Assembly (NCBI RefSeq): GCF_000956535.1
Contig: NZ_JYIY01000069.1
Location: forward strand, 1 to 64,000
Length of the DNA stretch: 64,000 nt
From: Microbacterium ginsengisoli
GTDB lineage: Bacteria > Actinomycetota > Actinomycetes > Actinomycetales > Microbacteriaceae
Direction of reading: 5' to 3'
Shown: in pieces, positions 17,720-26,582 of the stretch
How positions within the stretch are numbered: the first letter of the stretch is position 1
Layout: each line of letters starts with the position of its first letter
Notes under the pieces: generated by a model
Database searches by the model: none
Told to the model about the DNA's origin: nothing
What the model saw: the letters and a program-made list of their open reading frames with translations, nothing else
Position numbers and translations under genes: made by a program

Positions 17720-20517
17720 TTCGGCACCGCCGCGAGCGCGCGCGTCACACGGTCACCGATGATCATGCCGAGCACTCGAGGGTCCTCCTGGTTCACACCG
17801 GTGACGTTGATGTGGACGTGAGTCTCAGAGGCCCTCGTCGCCGCCGGTGCGGCTTGAAGGGTCTGCATTTGCGGTGTGTACCCGGCGTTGATCTGCTTCA
17901 GCAGCGCACGGTTCCGGTCCGCCTGCCCGAAGATGTTCGAGGTCACCTCTTCACCGTTCGCGAGCCGATAGAGCCCCGCACTGTCGGATCCGGCAGTGCC
18001 GCGGCCGACCACGCTGCCCCCACCGCCGGCCGCGAGACCACGCGGTGTGCCACCGTTCGCGAACTTCACGAGACCTTGCACGTTGCTGAGGTTCTCCGCC
18101 CCGTGCAGGGTGACGGCGATGTCCACGTTGCGGCTGAGCTGGTCGAGGTTCTTCTTCAGCGCCGCGATCTGAGCGTTCGCGGCCTCCGTGTCGACCTCGA
18201 TCTTCGTCTGCGGCACGGACTCGGGGATCTGGAAGATCGAGTTCACGAACGCCTCGACCTGCTTCCGGTCCTCACCGAGCTCGACCGCGTGCTCGATGAT
18301 CGCCTTCTTCATGTCGACGAGCTTCTGCCGCGCGTCATCGCTGCTCGCGCCGTTGTCGCGGTAGGCCTGCGCGGCGTTCTGCGCGGCCTGCACCGACGAG
18401 ATCAGTTCCCCTCGGTTCGCGACCGCGGCCGCCGACATGCCCTCGAGGCTCGTCGTCGCGCGCTTCACGTCCTTGCCGGTCTTGTCGATGTGCTGGCCCA
18501 TGTTCGCGAGCGACGAATCGAACCGGTTCTGCGCGTCGGCGGCGGAGATCGCCTTGCCGTTGAGGAGGTCGAGCTGTTGCTTCAGCAGGCCCGCGGCATC
18601 CGACTGCAGGTACATCTGCGCCGTGGCGTCCTCCGTTGACGACTTCATGTCCTTCTGGGAGGCGCGGGCGGCCTGGATGGCGGTGACGCTGATGCCGAGC
18701 GCCGCGGCCGCGGCGGTGTCGGCGGCCGCCTGCGCGTTCGAGGTCGCTGTGGTGTCGACCAGAGCGGCTTGAAGGTTCTGGTAGGCGGAAATGGTCGCGT
18801 TGATGGCGTCCGTCTGACCGCCGATCGACTTCCGAAGATTCTCGACATCGTCCGCCTGCTGCCCAACCACATGACCCGTGGCGGCGGAACTACCGCTGTA
18901 TTGCGAAAGAGCCTTGTTCACCCGGTTGACGGCATCCTGCTGCCCCAGCGCGGCAGCCGTAACGTCCTGCAGCGAGATCCCAAGCCGCTTCGCGGCATCA
19001 AGGGTGCCGGCGTCCTGCAGAGCCTTCGCGGCAGCGGCCTTCACGTTGCGTCCGATCGCGCCGGAGTCCGCTTCGACGGCAGCCGTGTAGTTCTGCATCG
19101 CGGCCGTTGCACCGTTGTTGCTCGCAATGACGACCGCGAGCACCCCAGCGAGCGCGCTCAGCCCAGCGACGACCCAGCCAATCGGGCCGGTGCCGATCGT
19201 GATGGCCCCGTTCAAGAGGTTCATGGAGTTCGTCGCATACGCCATCGATTCCGCAACAGCGGCGAGCATCGGCGCGATGAACCCCCACGCCTTGAACGCG
19301 ATCGCACCCCACGTGACGCTCACGATCAGAGCGCTGAGCACATCCACAGGGATGTTGCTGATGACGTCGGAGATCCCGGACAGAACGGCCATACCGATGG
19401 TCCCGAGGGGCGCGAGGGCTTCGAGGATGTGCATCACCATCGACGCCAACCGCCCGAGCACGTCGGTGACGGTAGGGAGCATCGAGAGGGCGTAGCCGGT
19501 GAACTTCTCGATCCCGCTCCCCGTCGCCCACCGCTGGAACCCCTCCGCGAGGGACTGCACGTACACGCCCGCGGTGAGGAACAGGGGGTTCAGGATGCGC
19601 AGCGCGGCGATCGTGCCGCCGACGGCCGCGGCGCCCGTGCGGCCGAGGATCCCGGAGAACTGCGCGACCTGCGTGTTCAGCGCGGGCATGTCCGCCTGCA
19701 GTTGGCTGACGACGCTGCGGAAGGAGCCGAGCATGTTCACCGCGGCCGTGCGCGACAGGGTGTCGAACATGCCGAGCAACTCGGTGAGGCCGGCGCGGTA
19801 CATCGTGCCGACCGCGGTGCCGTCCTGCATCTCCTTGCGGATGCCGAACAGGGCGAGCATACCGGCCGACCCCATCCCGAGCAGCGCGCCGGCGATACCG
19901 ATCGCTACAGCACCGACAGGCGCCAGGAGCGGGACGAGCAGCGCGACAGCGGTCGCGATCGCGCCCACACGGGTGACGTTGGTGCGGTTCGCTTCGTTCG
20001 CCTTGACCGTGGACCGTTCGACGTCGTCCTGCGCGGCGGCTTCCTCGAGCGCCGCCGCAGCCGCTGCCTGCTGCGCGGCGGCGAGAGCGGCCTCGGCGGC
20101 GGTGGCCTTCTCGTTCGCGGCGTCGAGGCGGCGCAGGGCCTCCGTCAGCGCGATCTCCGCGGACATGAGACGCGACCCGGTGGTCACGCCGCGGTCGCGG
20201 ACCTCGTTCAGGCGCGTCTGCGCCAGGGCCGCGCGCGCGAACGCGGCGTCGGCGGCCTTCATCGCCGCGGTGAGGCGTGCTTCCGCCGCCGTCACCCCGT
20301 CGGTCGTCTTCGAGAGACGCTGAGTCTGCCGATCCACCGCGGCGAGCTTCGCGACAGCCTCACCGGTCGTCGCACCCACACGGATGTCCGGGTTCGCCGA
20401 CTCGATGTCGTGAATGTCCTTCTTCGTCGCCGCGAGCTGAGCGACCCACTCGTCGCGGTCAATCCGCAGCCTCCCGACGATGCTGCCGACGGTGGTGGGA
20501 CCGGAATCAACGCTCAT
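17716..20517 (-). CDS. Tape measure protein
   Basis: 933 residues, the longest gene of the phage, from ATG 20517 overlapping the HNH stop. Extended Ala-rich coiled coil (~70-200) is followed by membrane-like segments (VGAIATAVALLVPLLAPVGAVAIGIAGALLGMGSAG; further ones near 430-520). The C-terminus contains an Arg/Gly region (GGGGSVVGRGTAGSDSAG) like other tail-tape proteins. It sets tail length and is injected with DNA. Tail tube length should scale with this protein. Confidence 0.92.
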   Translation of the reverse strand: MSVDSGPTTVGSIVGRLRIDRDEWVAQLAATKKDIHDIESANPDIRVGATTGEAVAKLAAVDRQTQRLSKTTDGVTAAEARLTAAMKAADAAFARAALAQTRLNEVRDRGVTTGSRLMSAEIALTEALRRLDAANEKATAAEAALAAAQQAAAAAALEEAAAQDDVERSTVKANEANRTNVTRVGAIATAVALLVPLLAPVGAVAIGIAGALLGMGSAGMLALFGIRKEMQDGTAVGTMYRAGLTELLGMFDTLSRTAAVNMLGSFRSVVSQLQADMPALNTQVAQFSGILGRTGAAAVGGTIAALRILNPLFLTAGVYVQSLAEGFQRWATGSGIEKFTGYALSMLPTVTDVLGRLASMVMHILEALAPLGTIGMAVLSGISDVISNIPVDVLSALIVSVTWGAIAFKAWGFIAPMLAAVAESMAYATNSMNLLNGAITIGTGPIGWVVAGLSALAGVLAVVIASNNGATAAMQNYTAAVEADSGAIGRNVKAAAAKALQDAGTLDAAKRLGISLQDVTAAALGQQDAVNRVNKALSQYSGSSAATGHVVGQQADDVENLRKSIGGQTDAINATISAYQNLQAALVDTTATSNAQAAADTAAAAALGISVTAIQAARASQKDMKSSTEDATAQMYLQSDAAGLLKQQLDLLNGKAISAADAQNRFDSSLANMGQHIDKTGKDVKRATTSLEGMSAAAVANRGELISSVQAAQNAAQAYRDNGASSDDARQKLVDMKKAIIEHAVELGEDRKQVEAFVNSIFQIPESVPQTKIEVDTEAANAQIAALKKNLDQLSRNVDIAVTLHGAENLSNVQGLVKFANGGTPRGLAAGGGGSVVGRGTAGSDSAGLYRLANGEEVTSNIFGQADRNRALLKQINAGYTPQMQTLQAAPAATRASETHVHINVTGVNQEDPRVLGMIIGDRVTRALAAVPK

Positions 20518-21083
20518 GCCAGACCCCCGGTTCTCGACTCGGCGGGCGGGTAGTACTTGTCGCAGGACTCCTGCAAGGAGACGCCAGGATGCCGACGCGC
20601 CCACTGCGTTCCGAGGTGGCAAGCACGGCACTGTCGTTTGCCGTGCTTGATCCCTTGTGCGCGGAGGTTCGGTGCAACAAGTCGGTGCCCGCGCGAACAG
20701 TGCGTCTTGTTCGCAAGGTGATGGTTGCCGTCAGCGACTCGCTGACGCTGGTTCTCCGAGCGAGTCCCGTACCGCAAATTCCTCAAAGCCGGATTGGCGC
20801 GATTCGCGTCAAGGTGCAGCACTTCCATCCCGGCCGGTCGCGGGCCGACAAATGTCTCCAACACGAGCGTGTGCACCTTGACCATGCGGCCTGCGGGAGA
20901 CGCGCCGACCTGAACGGTGAGGTAACCGTCGTCGTTCACAGTGAGTTTCCGCAGACGGGGTCGGTAGTGCCAACCGCGGCGACCGACGATGCCGTCACCA
21001 ATGAACGCAGCGGATCGAACCCGTCCGAGATCACTCACCTCAATGAGCGGATATTGCGGATGATCCATCCAGCGCTCATTCAT
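20514..21083 (-). CDS. HNH homing endonuclease (NUMOD4 type)
   Basis: 189 residues. The N-terminal NUMOD4 motif (YPLIEVSDLGRVRS) precedes the HNH core (VHTLVLETFVGPRPAGMEVLHLDANRANPALRNLRYGTRSEN; H, N and H/N residues present). The C-terminus is a Zn-like module (KTHCSRGHRLVAPNLR...RQCRACHLG), shared almost word for word with the HNH at 42799. It is squeezed between the tail assembly chaperone and tape measure genes, overlapping both. A free-standing homing nuclease is likely. Confidence 0.88.
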   Translation of the reverse strand: MNERWMDHPQYPLIEVSDLGRVRSAAFIGDGIVGRRGWHYRPRLRKLTVNDDGYLTVQVGASPAGRMVKVHTLVLETFVGPRPAGMEVLHLDANRANPALRNLRYGTRSENQRQRVADGNHHLANKTHCSRGHRLVAPNLRAQGIKHGKRQCRACHLGTQWARRHPGVSLQESCDKYYPPAESRTGGLA

Positions 21084-21731
21084 GCGGCACCTCCTGTGGG
21101 TCGTCGGGCGCGAAGTAGCGTGCGAGAGGTGTGTCGGTGGAGAGGAGGAACTTCACGCGTGCCGCGAACCAGCGCCACGACTTCACCCGCCACACGGACT
21201 CGAGGTCGACGTGCAGCACCTGGTGGAACGTGCCGACGAGCAGCGTCCACTGCTCGAACACGGCGTCGAAGGAGACGCTTGTGCCGGCGGGTTTCGTCAG
21301 CTCTTTCGGGAGGTCGTAGCCCTCGAAGATGCCGGTGACGGGGTCTTGCTCGCCCCACCCGTACTGCGCGATCGCCGCGTAGCCCGATTCCCCTTCGACT
21401 TCATGTACTCCGCCATTGCTTTTGGGTCGGCACCGGTCTCCCACATCGCGGTCGCGTACTCGCGGCCGTACTGGAAGTCGGCGATGACGGTCGCCGCGGC
21501 GCGGGTGACGAACGCGACCGGCACGCCGTCAGCGCGCATCTCGTCGTAGGCGGGGCCGAAGAGATCGGGCCACAGGTCGGGGAACGGGAGTTCCGCTTCC
21601 TGCCCCAGATTCGTGATGCCGTTGAGGCGCAGACCGAGCTCGATACCGACCTCCGGGGCGGTGTACACCTTCCCCTGGTACGGGAACTGCAGCGGGCCGG
21701 CGGCGAACTCGGTGAACTCGCGAAGAGTCAT
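21076..21731 (-). CDS. Tail assembly chaperone GT (made by -1 frameshift)
   Basis: The second frame (21076 to about 21444) has no good start of its own but continues the upstream G frame if ribosomes slip -1 at CCCAAAA (21426-21420). The product is about 218 residues: G residues up to ...GADPK, then SNGGVHEVEG...YGWGEQDPVTGIF...SWRWFAARVKFLLST. The T part resembles the usual acidic/aromatic gpT domain. As in lambda, GT and G should guide tail tube polymerisation on the tape measure. Confidence 0.85.
21297..21731 (-). CDS. Tail assembly chaperone G
   Basis: 144 residues from ATG 21731 (AAGGATCC upstream). The N-terminal MTLREFTEFAAGPLQFPYQGKVYTAPEVGIELGLRL and helical DEMRADGVPVAFVTRAAATVIADFQYG match actinophage tail assembly chaperones. 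It reads through the slip site in frame and ends 124 nt later. It lies between the major tail protein and tape measure genes, as expected. Confidence 0.88.
   Translation of the reverse strand: MTLREFTEFAAGPLQFPYQGKVYTAPEVGIELGLRLNGITNLGQEAELPFPDLWPDLFGPAYDEMRADGVPVAFVTRAAATVIADFQYGREYATAMWETGADPKAMAEYMKSKGNRATRRSRSTGGASKTPSPASSRATTSRKS
21420..21426 (-). other. Programmed -1 frameshift slippery heptamer
   Basis: On the minus strand the sequence reads C CCA AAA in the G frame, a perfect X XXY YYZ heptamer. Slipping by -1 joins the G and T frames and gives ...DPK|SNGG. It is the only perfect heptamer I saw in the overlap. Confidence 0.82.
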
Positions 21732-21803
21732 GGTGTGGGGATCCTTCCTGTGGGGATGAGCCCCGGGCGCACGCATCCCCACACGTGCGCCCGGGGGGTT
21801 GGG

Positions 21804-22511
21804 TTACGCGCCGCGCGTGTACGGCAGCGCGGTGGAGGTGCCGGTCGGGTTGGTGACCGTGATCGGGGCGGAGCCCGCGGAACCAGCGGGCATGATCGCG
21901 ACGATCACGTTGTCGGACACGACGAAGTAGCTCGACGCGTTCGTGCCGCCGATCTTCACGCCCGTGGCGCCGGTCACGCCGGCGAATCCGGAACCGGTGA
22001 TCTGCACCATCGACCCGGCCGCGGCGCCCGACGGCGTCGCACCGAGCAGGACGGGCACCAGCGGGTCGCTGAACGGGTTCGAGATCGGGGCGAGGATGCC
22101 GTCGCCGGTGAACGTCGCCGTGATCTCGTCGAGGTCGGCGACACCGGTCTTCGACGGCGCCCAGCCGACGATCGCGACGCCCTGGAACGCCTCGGGGCCG
22201 CCGTTGCGGTCGTACCAGCGGACGTTCACGCGGCCGGCGTCACCGAAGCCGAGCTGCTGCCCGCGGACGAGTTCCTGGCCCGGGTCGAACGTGCCGCCCG
22301 ACGTCTTGCGGAGCGCCTTCGCGGTGACGACCCAACCCTGCATGGTCTTCTCGAACGACGACCACCCGTTGGTGTCGTAGTCGTCGGCGGCCTGCAGGTT
22401 CGGGGTGACGGGGGTGTTGAGGTCGTTGATGCCCTTGAAAGGCACCCAGACGGTCGGGTTCGCGATCGACGAGACGTCGAGCTTGAACCGGCGGGCGAGA
22501 GCGGTGGTCAT
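21804..22511 (-). CDS. Major tail (tube) protein with C-terminal IPT/TIG-like domain
   Basis: 235 residues from ATG 22511. The N-terminal ~155 residues (FKLDVSSIANPTVWVPFKGINDLNTPV...YDTNGWSSFEKTMQGWVVTAKALR...VGWAPSKTGVADLDEITATFTGDG) match siphovirus tube proteins. The C-terminal ~80 residues (PVLLGATPSGAAAGSMVQITGSGFAGVTGATGVKIGG...PAGSAGSAPITVTNPTGTS) form an IPT/TIG Ig-like domain that would decorate the tail surface. Confidence 0.9.
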   Translation of the reverse strand: MTTALARRFKLDVSSIANPTVWVPFKGINDLNTPVTPNLQAADDYDTNGWSSFEKTMQGWVVTAKALRKTSGGTFDPGQELVRGQQLGFGDAGRVNVRWYDRNGGPEAFQGVAIVGWAPSKTGVADLDEITATFTGDGILAPISNPFSDPLVPVLLGATPSGAAAGSMVQITGSGFAGVTGATGVKIGGTNASSYFVVSDNVIVAIMPAGSAGSAPITVTNPTGTSTALPYTRGA

Positions 22512-22610
22512 GATGAGCCTCCTCAGGCTGATCGGGGCAGGGTGAAAGCCCCTCACCAAGCGGTTCGGGGGCGGGCACCGACGGGAGTGTCGGTGGTCAG
22601 AGGGTGGGGA

Positions 22611-23063
22611 TCACCACGCCCCACGGTCGGGGCGCAGGGTGCTGGGTGGGGCGTCGACGTCGAGGTAGAACTGGTCGGCGCGTTCCCACCGCTTCGACTG
22701 GTCCATGCCCATCGGTGCGGAGATGCGGCGCAGGCACTGGATGACGGTCTGGGAGCCGAACGTGACGCCCGTGAGCCCGTGGAGGGCGGTGAAGATCGGG
22801 TCGAGGATGTCGTCGACATCGGTCGGGTCACCGGGGGCACCGCGGCCGCGGACCTGCAGCATCTTCGCGCCGAGCGGCATGGTCGGGTCGTCGGTGGTGT
22901 CGACGATGGTGAGGGTCACCGCCCGGTCTGGGCTCGTCGGCATGAGCTTCATGAAGATCCCGAGCGTGTCGTCGGCGTACACGCCGGTCGGGTTCCACGC
23001 GGCGAGGCCCGCGTCGGCGAGCAGCTGCGCGAACCCTTCGAGGAGTTCCGTCGTGGTGCCCAT
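22611..23063 (-). CDS. Tail terminator / minor capsid-type protein
   Basis: 150 residues, with an N-terminal helix (ELLEGFAQLLADAGLAAW) and beta-rich body (RAVTLTIVDTTDDPTMPLGAKMLQVRGRG...RWERADQFYLDVDAP). Layout and position just before the tube gene fit the lambda gpU-like tail terminator family. Overlap with the neighbouring start (23063) suggests coupling. Confidence 0.72.
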   Translation of the reverse strand: MGTTTELLEGFAQLLADAGLAAWNPTGVYADDTLGIFMKLMPTSPDRAVTLTIVDTTDDPTMPLGAKMLQVRGRGAPGDPTDVDDILDPIFTALHGLTGVTFGSQTVIQCLRRISAPMGMDQSKRWERADQFYLDVDAPPSTLRPDRGAW

Positions 23064-23398
23064 CAGAACGCCGCGCCGAGGGTGTCGGCCATGATCTGCA
23101 TGACGGCGTCCGCCTCGGTGCGCATCGGCTGCTCGAGGTACAGTGCCTGCCCGTGCGTGTGCTTCCAGTCCAGCTCGAAGTGCTGCCGGCGGGCGTACGG
23201 TCCGGGGTAGGTGAGTTCGGCCTCGTCGCCGTGGACGGTGACGCCCGCCGCGCCGACGAGCTGCCCGGACCGGATCGGGGTGAGCGTCGCCGCGACGCCG
23301 CGAACGTGCTCCATGCCGCGGCCGACGGCGAGAGGGGTGAGGTCGTCGACGGCTTCCTCGAGGGCTGTGAGCTTGTCGAACAGGCGGCCGTCGTCCAT
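23063..23398 (-). CDS. Neck / HK97 gp10-like tail completion protein
   Basis: 111 residues: a helix (LFDKLTALEEAVDDLTPLAVGRGMEHV), then beta hairpins (LTPIRSGQLVGAAGVTVHGDEAELTYPGPYARRQHF), typical of the HK97 gp10/minor capsid family whose members close the head-tail joint. It lies between the stopper and terminator genes, as expected. Confidence 0.72.
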   Translation of the reverse strand: MDDGRLFDKLTALEEAVDDLTPLAVGRGMEHVRGVAATLTPIRSGQLVGAAGVTVHGDEAELTYPGPYARRQHFELDWKHTHGQALYLEQPMRTEADAVMQIMADTLGAAF

Positions 23399-23409
23399 GG
23401 TCGTCCCTC

Positions 23410-23748
23410 TCAGGTCAGGTAGACCGCGATGTGGTCGGGGAGTTCGAGGCCGCCGGAGTCGGACACGGCGACGGTGAGCACTCGGGATGCGACCCCGTCG
23501 ATGGTGACTACGGAGTCGACGGTGAACAGTGGCTCGGCGTCCCGGTACGTGTAGACGGTCGTCTCGGACACGACCTGCTCGCCGGCCTTGTCGCGCACGA
23601 GGCGACGCTTCCGTTCAACGAAGCACCCGGTGTCGGGCGGGGTCAGGATGTGGGGGGCTTCGAGGACGTCCGCGCCGTACCCGTTCGTGCCCTGGTGGGT
23701 CTCCACGGTCACGGTGTGGACGTAGAAGTCCGCGAGCTCGTCGCTCAT
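23410..23748 (-). CDS. Head-tail stopper/adaptor protein
   Basis: 112 residues from ATG 23748, overlapping the previous stop (ATGA). It is a small beta-rich protein (FYVHTVTVETHQGTNGYGADV...GCFVERKRRLVRDKAGEQVVSETTVYTY...DSVVTIDG), like phage head closure (stopper) proteins. The assignment is by fold impression and gene order. Confidence 0.7.
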   Translation of the reverse strand: MSDELADFYVHTVTVETHQGTNGYGADVLEAPHILTPPDTGCFVERKRRLVRDKAGEQVVSETTVYTYRDAEPLFTVDSVVTIDGVASRVLTVAVSDSGGLELPDHIAVYLT

Positions 23749-24206
23749 CCGATCGTCCACACGTTCGTGCCGAGCAGGTTCCGCTGCTGCAGGAACCGTG
23801 CGGCTTCCGGCACCAGGCCGCGGTAGGCGGCGGCGCGCGCGGCGGTGACGGCCTGCACCTCGGAGTCGGAGTACTCGACGCGGGCGGAGCCGATCGCCTT
23901 CGACCGGGCCGTCTTCGACGCCTGCAGCACACCGCCCGTCGCCGGGTCGATGTTCAGCGCGATCCACGCGGCCGCCTGAATGCAGGTCGCGTCGCGGAGC
24001 GCGCCGGCGATGACCGGGTCCGTGGCGAGGCCCGTGTCAGGGTCGACGTCGTAGATCGTGCCCTGCACGCCTTCGAGGACGAGCGTCGTGCACGACCGGA
24101 GCACCGCCAGGGCGTTCGCGGGCGCTCCCGCGCCCGTCCATGCGGCGAGGTCATCGGGTTGCGCGAGAAGAGAGGGGACGACGAAGTTCCCGAAGTACAT
24201 GCTCAC
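23745..24206 (-). CDS. Head-tail connector (adaptor) protein
   Basis: 153 residues. GTG 24206 was chosen because AAGGGA sits 8 nt upstream; ATG 24200 is the alternative. The mainly helical protein (PANALAVLRSCTTLVLEGVQ, AGALRDATCIQAAAWIAL, SKAIGSARVEYSDSEVQAVTAARAAAYRGLVPEAARFLQQ) resembles gp6/gp15-type adaptors that form a ring under the portal. Confidence 0.72.
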   Translation of the reverse strand: MSMYFGNFVVPSLLAQPDDLAAWTGAGAPANALAVLRSCTTLVLEGVQGTIYDVDPDTGLATDPVIAGALRDATCIQAAAWIALNIDPATGGVLQASKTARSKAIGSARVEYSDSEVQAVTAARAAAYRGLVPEAARFLQQRNLLGTNVWTIG

Positions 24207-24270
24207 GGCTGGTTCCCTTCGTCGAGTGGTGCCAGTGGGCGGGGCGGGTGAGGCCCCGCCCACCAGGCGG

Positions 24271-24606
24271 TTACTTCTGGACGCCGAACTTCTCGATCAG
24301 GTCGTCCTTGGTGGCTGCTTCGGCGTCGTCCGGCTTCATGCCGTTCGCCACCGCCCAGCCCACCCAGGTCGCCTTGTTCGCGTTCAGCGGGGGACGTTCC
24401 GTCGGCGTCGACGCCACCTGCGTGGTGTCGGTCGTCGGGTCGTACGGGTCGCCTTCCGCGTTCGCGACGCGGGTCAGGTGGCCCTTGATGAGACGCTCCT
24501 CGATCGACTCGTGGAGGGGGAGGTCCATCTTGAAGATGCCGCCGCCCTCTCCTCGGATGAAGACGTGGGGAGTCTCGGTCGGCTCGGTCGATTCGGTCTC
24601 GGCCAT
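24271..24606 (-). CDS. Hypothetical structural protein
   Basis: 111 residues, acidic N-terminus (AETESTEPTETPHVFIRGEGGGIFKMDLPLHESIEERL) and a C-terminal helical hairpin resembling a HeH/LEM-like or Rho-N-like motif (KATWVGWAVANGMKPDDAEAATKDDLIEKFG). Such motifs occur in small head proteins of actinophages located between capsid and connector. Specific role unknown. Confidence 0.65.
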   Translation of the reverse strand: MAETESTEPTETPHVFIRGEGGGIFKMDLPLHESIEERLIKGHLTRVANAEGDPYDPTTDTTQVASTPTERPPLNANKATWVGWAVANGMKPDDAEAATKDDLIEKFGVQK

Positions 24607-24610
24607 GGGA

Positions 24611-24982
24611 TCAGCCCACGTAGCGGCCGTCGACCGTGAACGCCGTGACCGTCATGACCACGGACGTCTCGATCGCGAGGGTGCCGTCCGGCTGCTGGAA
24701 CCGGGCGGACTCGAACGGGCCGATCCAGCGGGTCGCTCCCGCGCCGACGGTGTCGACGAGGGGGCCCTGGCCGGACGCGATCGCCGACGGCTGCGAGCCG
24801 GCGAGGATCGATGCGGTGCCGGAGCCGCCGGTGCCGTTCGTGACGCGGAGCAGGACGAGCTTCGATCCCTGCGCGGGGATCGTGAAGCCGTTGCCTGCGC
24901 CCGCGACCGACGCGGTTCCGGCGGGGTCGGCGATGCCCGCGTTCGGGGCGAACGGGGTCGGGGTGAGGGTTGCGCGTGCCAT
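24611..24982 (-). CDS. Head decoration-like protein
   Basis: 123 residues, beta-rich with few charges (FTIPAQGSKLVLLRVTNGTGGSGTASILAGS...GPFESARFQQPDGTLAIETSVVMTVTAFTVDGRYVG). It sits directly after the capsid gene, where decoration proteins are usual. An all-beta capsid-surface protein is the best guess. Confidence 0.68.
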   Translation of the reverse strand: MARATLTPTPFAPNAGIADPAGTASVAGAGNGFTIPAQGSKLVLLRVTNGTGGSGTASILAGSQPSAIASGQGPLVDTVGAGATRWIGPFESARFQQPDGTLAIETSVVMTVTAFTVDGRYVG

Positions 24983-24999
24983 GTGTCAGCACTCCTTTC

Positions 25000-25848
25000 T
25001 CAGGCCGTGACCGTGACGAGCGCGCTCGCCAGCGAGTCGGGACGGACGTTCTTCGCGCCGTAGAGCAGGAGGCCCTTGACGGCGTCGGAGAACGAGGACT
25101 GGGGCCGGTACGCCTCGACCTTGTTGATCTGCTCGGCGAACGTGATCGCACGGTCGTTGCCGGCGATCGTCGCGAACTCCGACCCGGACGTGTTCGGGGC
25201 GTTGTTCGAGAGGAGGATGTCGAAGCCGGCGGCGCGGCCGACCATACCGTTGCGGAGGCCCTCCGACGTGCCCGCCTCGTTCACCTTGATGAAGCGGGGG
25301 TCGCGGAGCAGAACACCGTGGAAGTCGGGGGTGACCACGACGGACCGGTTCTGGGTAGCGACGTTCGCCTTGTCGAGGCGGACCTTCAGGGGGACGAGGA
25401 CGTTGTCGTACGCCTGCGAGGGGGTCGCGGCGGAGACGCTGATCGAGCCGAGCTGGTTGGCCGTCTGGATCGACGTGTAGAACGATGCGATGTACTGGTC
25501 CACCGTGTCGGCGAACGCGTACGCAGCCTCGTCCTTCAGCTGGTCGAGGATGCCGCCCTTCGCCTGCCGCTTGTCGACGTCGTCGACCTGGAAGGCGAAG
25601 AACTTCGCCTGGTCCACGACGAGGGTGCGCTGGCTGTCCGCGACCGTCTCCGGGGAGATGACCGTCTGACCGGGCACGTAGTTCGCGATCGTGGGGCGAC
25701 CGACCGACGTGATGCGGACGGTGTCGCCCGCTTCGGCGATCTCGCCTTCGTAGTCGCGGTTCGTGAACGCGCTGTACACGAGGGACTTGCGGAGAGCGAC
25801 GAGGAGCAGCGCGCTCCAGATCTCCGGCTTGAACTTGTTGAAAGCCAC
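25000..25848 (-). CDS. Major capsid protein (HK97 fold, P22 coat-like family)
   Basis: 282 residues. The opening FNKFKPEIWSALLLVALRKSLVYSAFTNRDYEGEIAEAGDTVRI and the E-loop/P-domain pattern (ADSQRTLVVDQAKFFAFQVDDVDKRQAKG) match actinophage P22-coat-like major capsid proteins. The C-terminal block (RAITFAEQINKVEAYRPQSSFSDAVKGLLLYGAKNVRPDSLA) is also typical. It lies after the scaffold gene with a good Shine-Dalgarno (AAAGGAG). Confidence 0.93.
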   Translation of the reverse strand: MAFNKFKPEIWSALLLVALRKSLVYSAFTNRDYEGEIAEAGDTVRITSVGRPTIANYVPGQTVISPETVADSQRTLVVDQAKFFAFQVDDVDKRQAKGGILDQLKDEAAYAFADTVDQYIASFYTSIQTANQLGSISVSAATPSQAYDNVLVPLKVRLDKANVATQNRSVVVTPDFHGVLLRDPRFIKVNEAGTSEGLRNGMVGRAAGFDILLSNNAPNTSGSEFATIAGNDRAITFAEQINKVEAYRPQSSFSDAVKGLLLYGAKNVRPDSLASALVTVTA

Positions 25849-25866
25849 GGCGGGCTCCTTTCGAGG

Positions 25867-26451
25867 TTAGAGCAGGTGGTTCAGTTGCCCCTTGGAGTGG
25901 GCGTCTGCGATCTGCTCGGGGGTCATCTGCGCAAGCTGCGCTTCGGTGATCTGTCCCTGCTCGCCGGGCCCGCCGGGAGTTTCGACAGTGCTCGCGCCGA
26001 CCGCCCGGGTCGCCTTGAGGGTCTGGTCCGCAGCGATCGCGGCTTCGATGGCCGTTTTGATCGCTGCACCATCGGTCGGGTCGATCCCGGCGATGGAAGT
26101 GAGGAACGATGCTCGGTCGAGGAGCTTCGTCGGGTCTGCGCCGGCGGCGGTGGCCTGCTCGAACACGGCGAGCTTCCGCACTGCGGCGTTCGCGGTTTCG
26201 GTGGCCTGCTGAGCGACCTTGACCGGGTCGGGCTCGTCGGGCTTGATGCCCGCGGCGGCGAGGATCGCGGCGACACGGTCCTTCTCTGCCTTCGCCGCGG
26301 TGCGGTGGTCTCCCGCTTCCTTGCGGGTGTCCTTGATGAGCTTCTGCGCCCACTCGGGGAGGTCTTCGACCCTCTCCGCAGGGTTCTCGGCGGGCGTCTC
26401 CGCGGGCTTCTGCTGCTCGGTCGGGGTGGGAGTGACTTCGGGTTCGGGCAT
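25867..26451 (-). CDS. Scaffolding protein
   Basis: 194 residues from ATG 26451 (AAGGAG upstream). The frame extends to a possible ATG at 26580, but that start has no Shine-Dalgarno. Composition is typical: an acidic, Pro/Glu/Thr-rich N-terminus, a helical middle (WAQKLIKDTRKEAGDHRTAAKAEKDRVAAILAAAG...ANAAVRKLAVFEQATAAG) and a conserved short tail (EAQLAQMTPEQIADAHSKGQL) seen in many actinophage scaffolds. It directs capsid assembly and leaves the head. Confidence 0.88.
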   Translation of the reverse strand: MPEPEVTPTPTEQQKPAETPAENPAERVEDLPEWAQKLIKDTRKEAGDHRTAAKAEKDRVAAILAAAGIKPDEPDPVKVAQQATETANAAVRKLAVFEQATAAGADPTKLLDRASFLTSIAGIDPTDGAAIKTAIEAAIAADQTLKATRAVGASTVETPGGPGEQGQITEAQLAQMTPEQIADAHSKGQLNHLL

Positions 26452-26582
26452 GATGTTCGGTGTCTCCTTCTGAGCGCCAGGCTCGTGGGGGTCGGTTGGG
26501 GATGAGCCCGCGCTCGGCGGGACGGTTATCAGCGCGCGGCGGCGTTCACGAGCCGCTGCGCGACGGCTCAGATCGGACATGG

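Noticed and set aside
15668..20553. Long plus-strand frames over the tail genes (619 and 594 codons)
   Set aside because: They are Arg/Asp/Gly/His-rich, have no ribosome sites or motifs, and are exact antisense of well-supported tail genes. Long antisense frames are expected at this G+C content.
24970..26505. Plus-strand frame of 511 codons over capsid and scaffold genes
   Set aside because: Composition is dominated by Arg, Asp, Leu and Val repeats typical of shadow frames; no motif and no Shine-Dalgarno.
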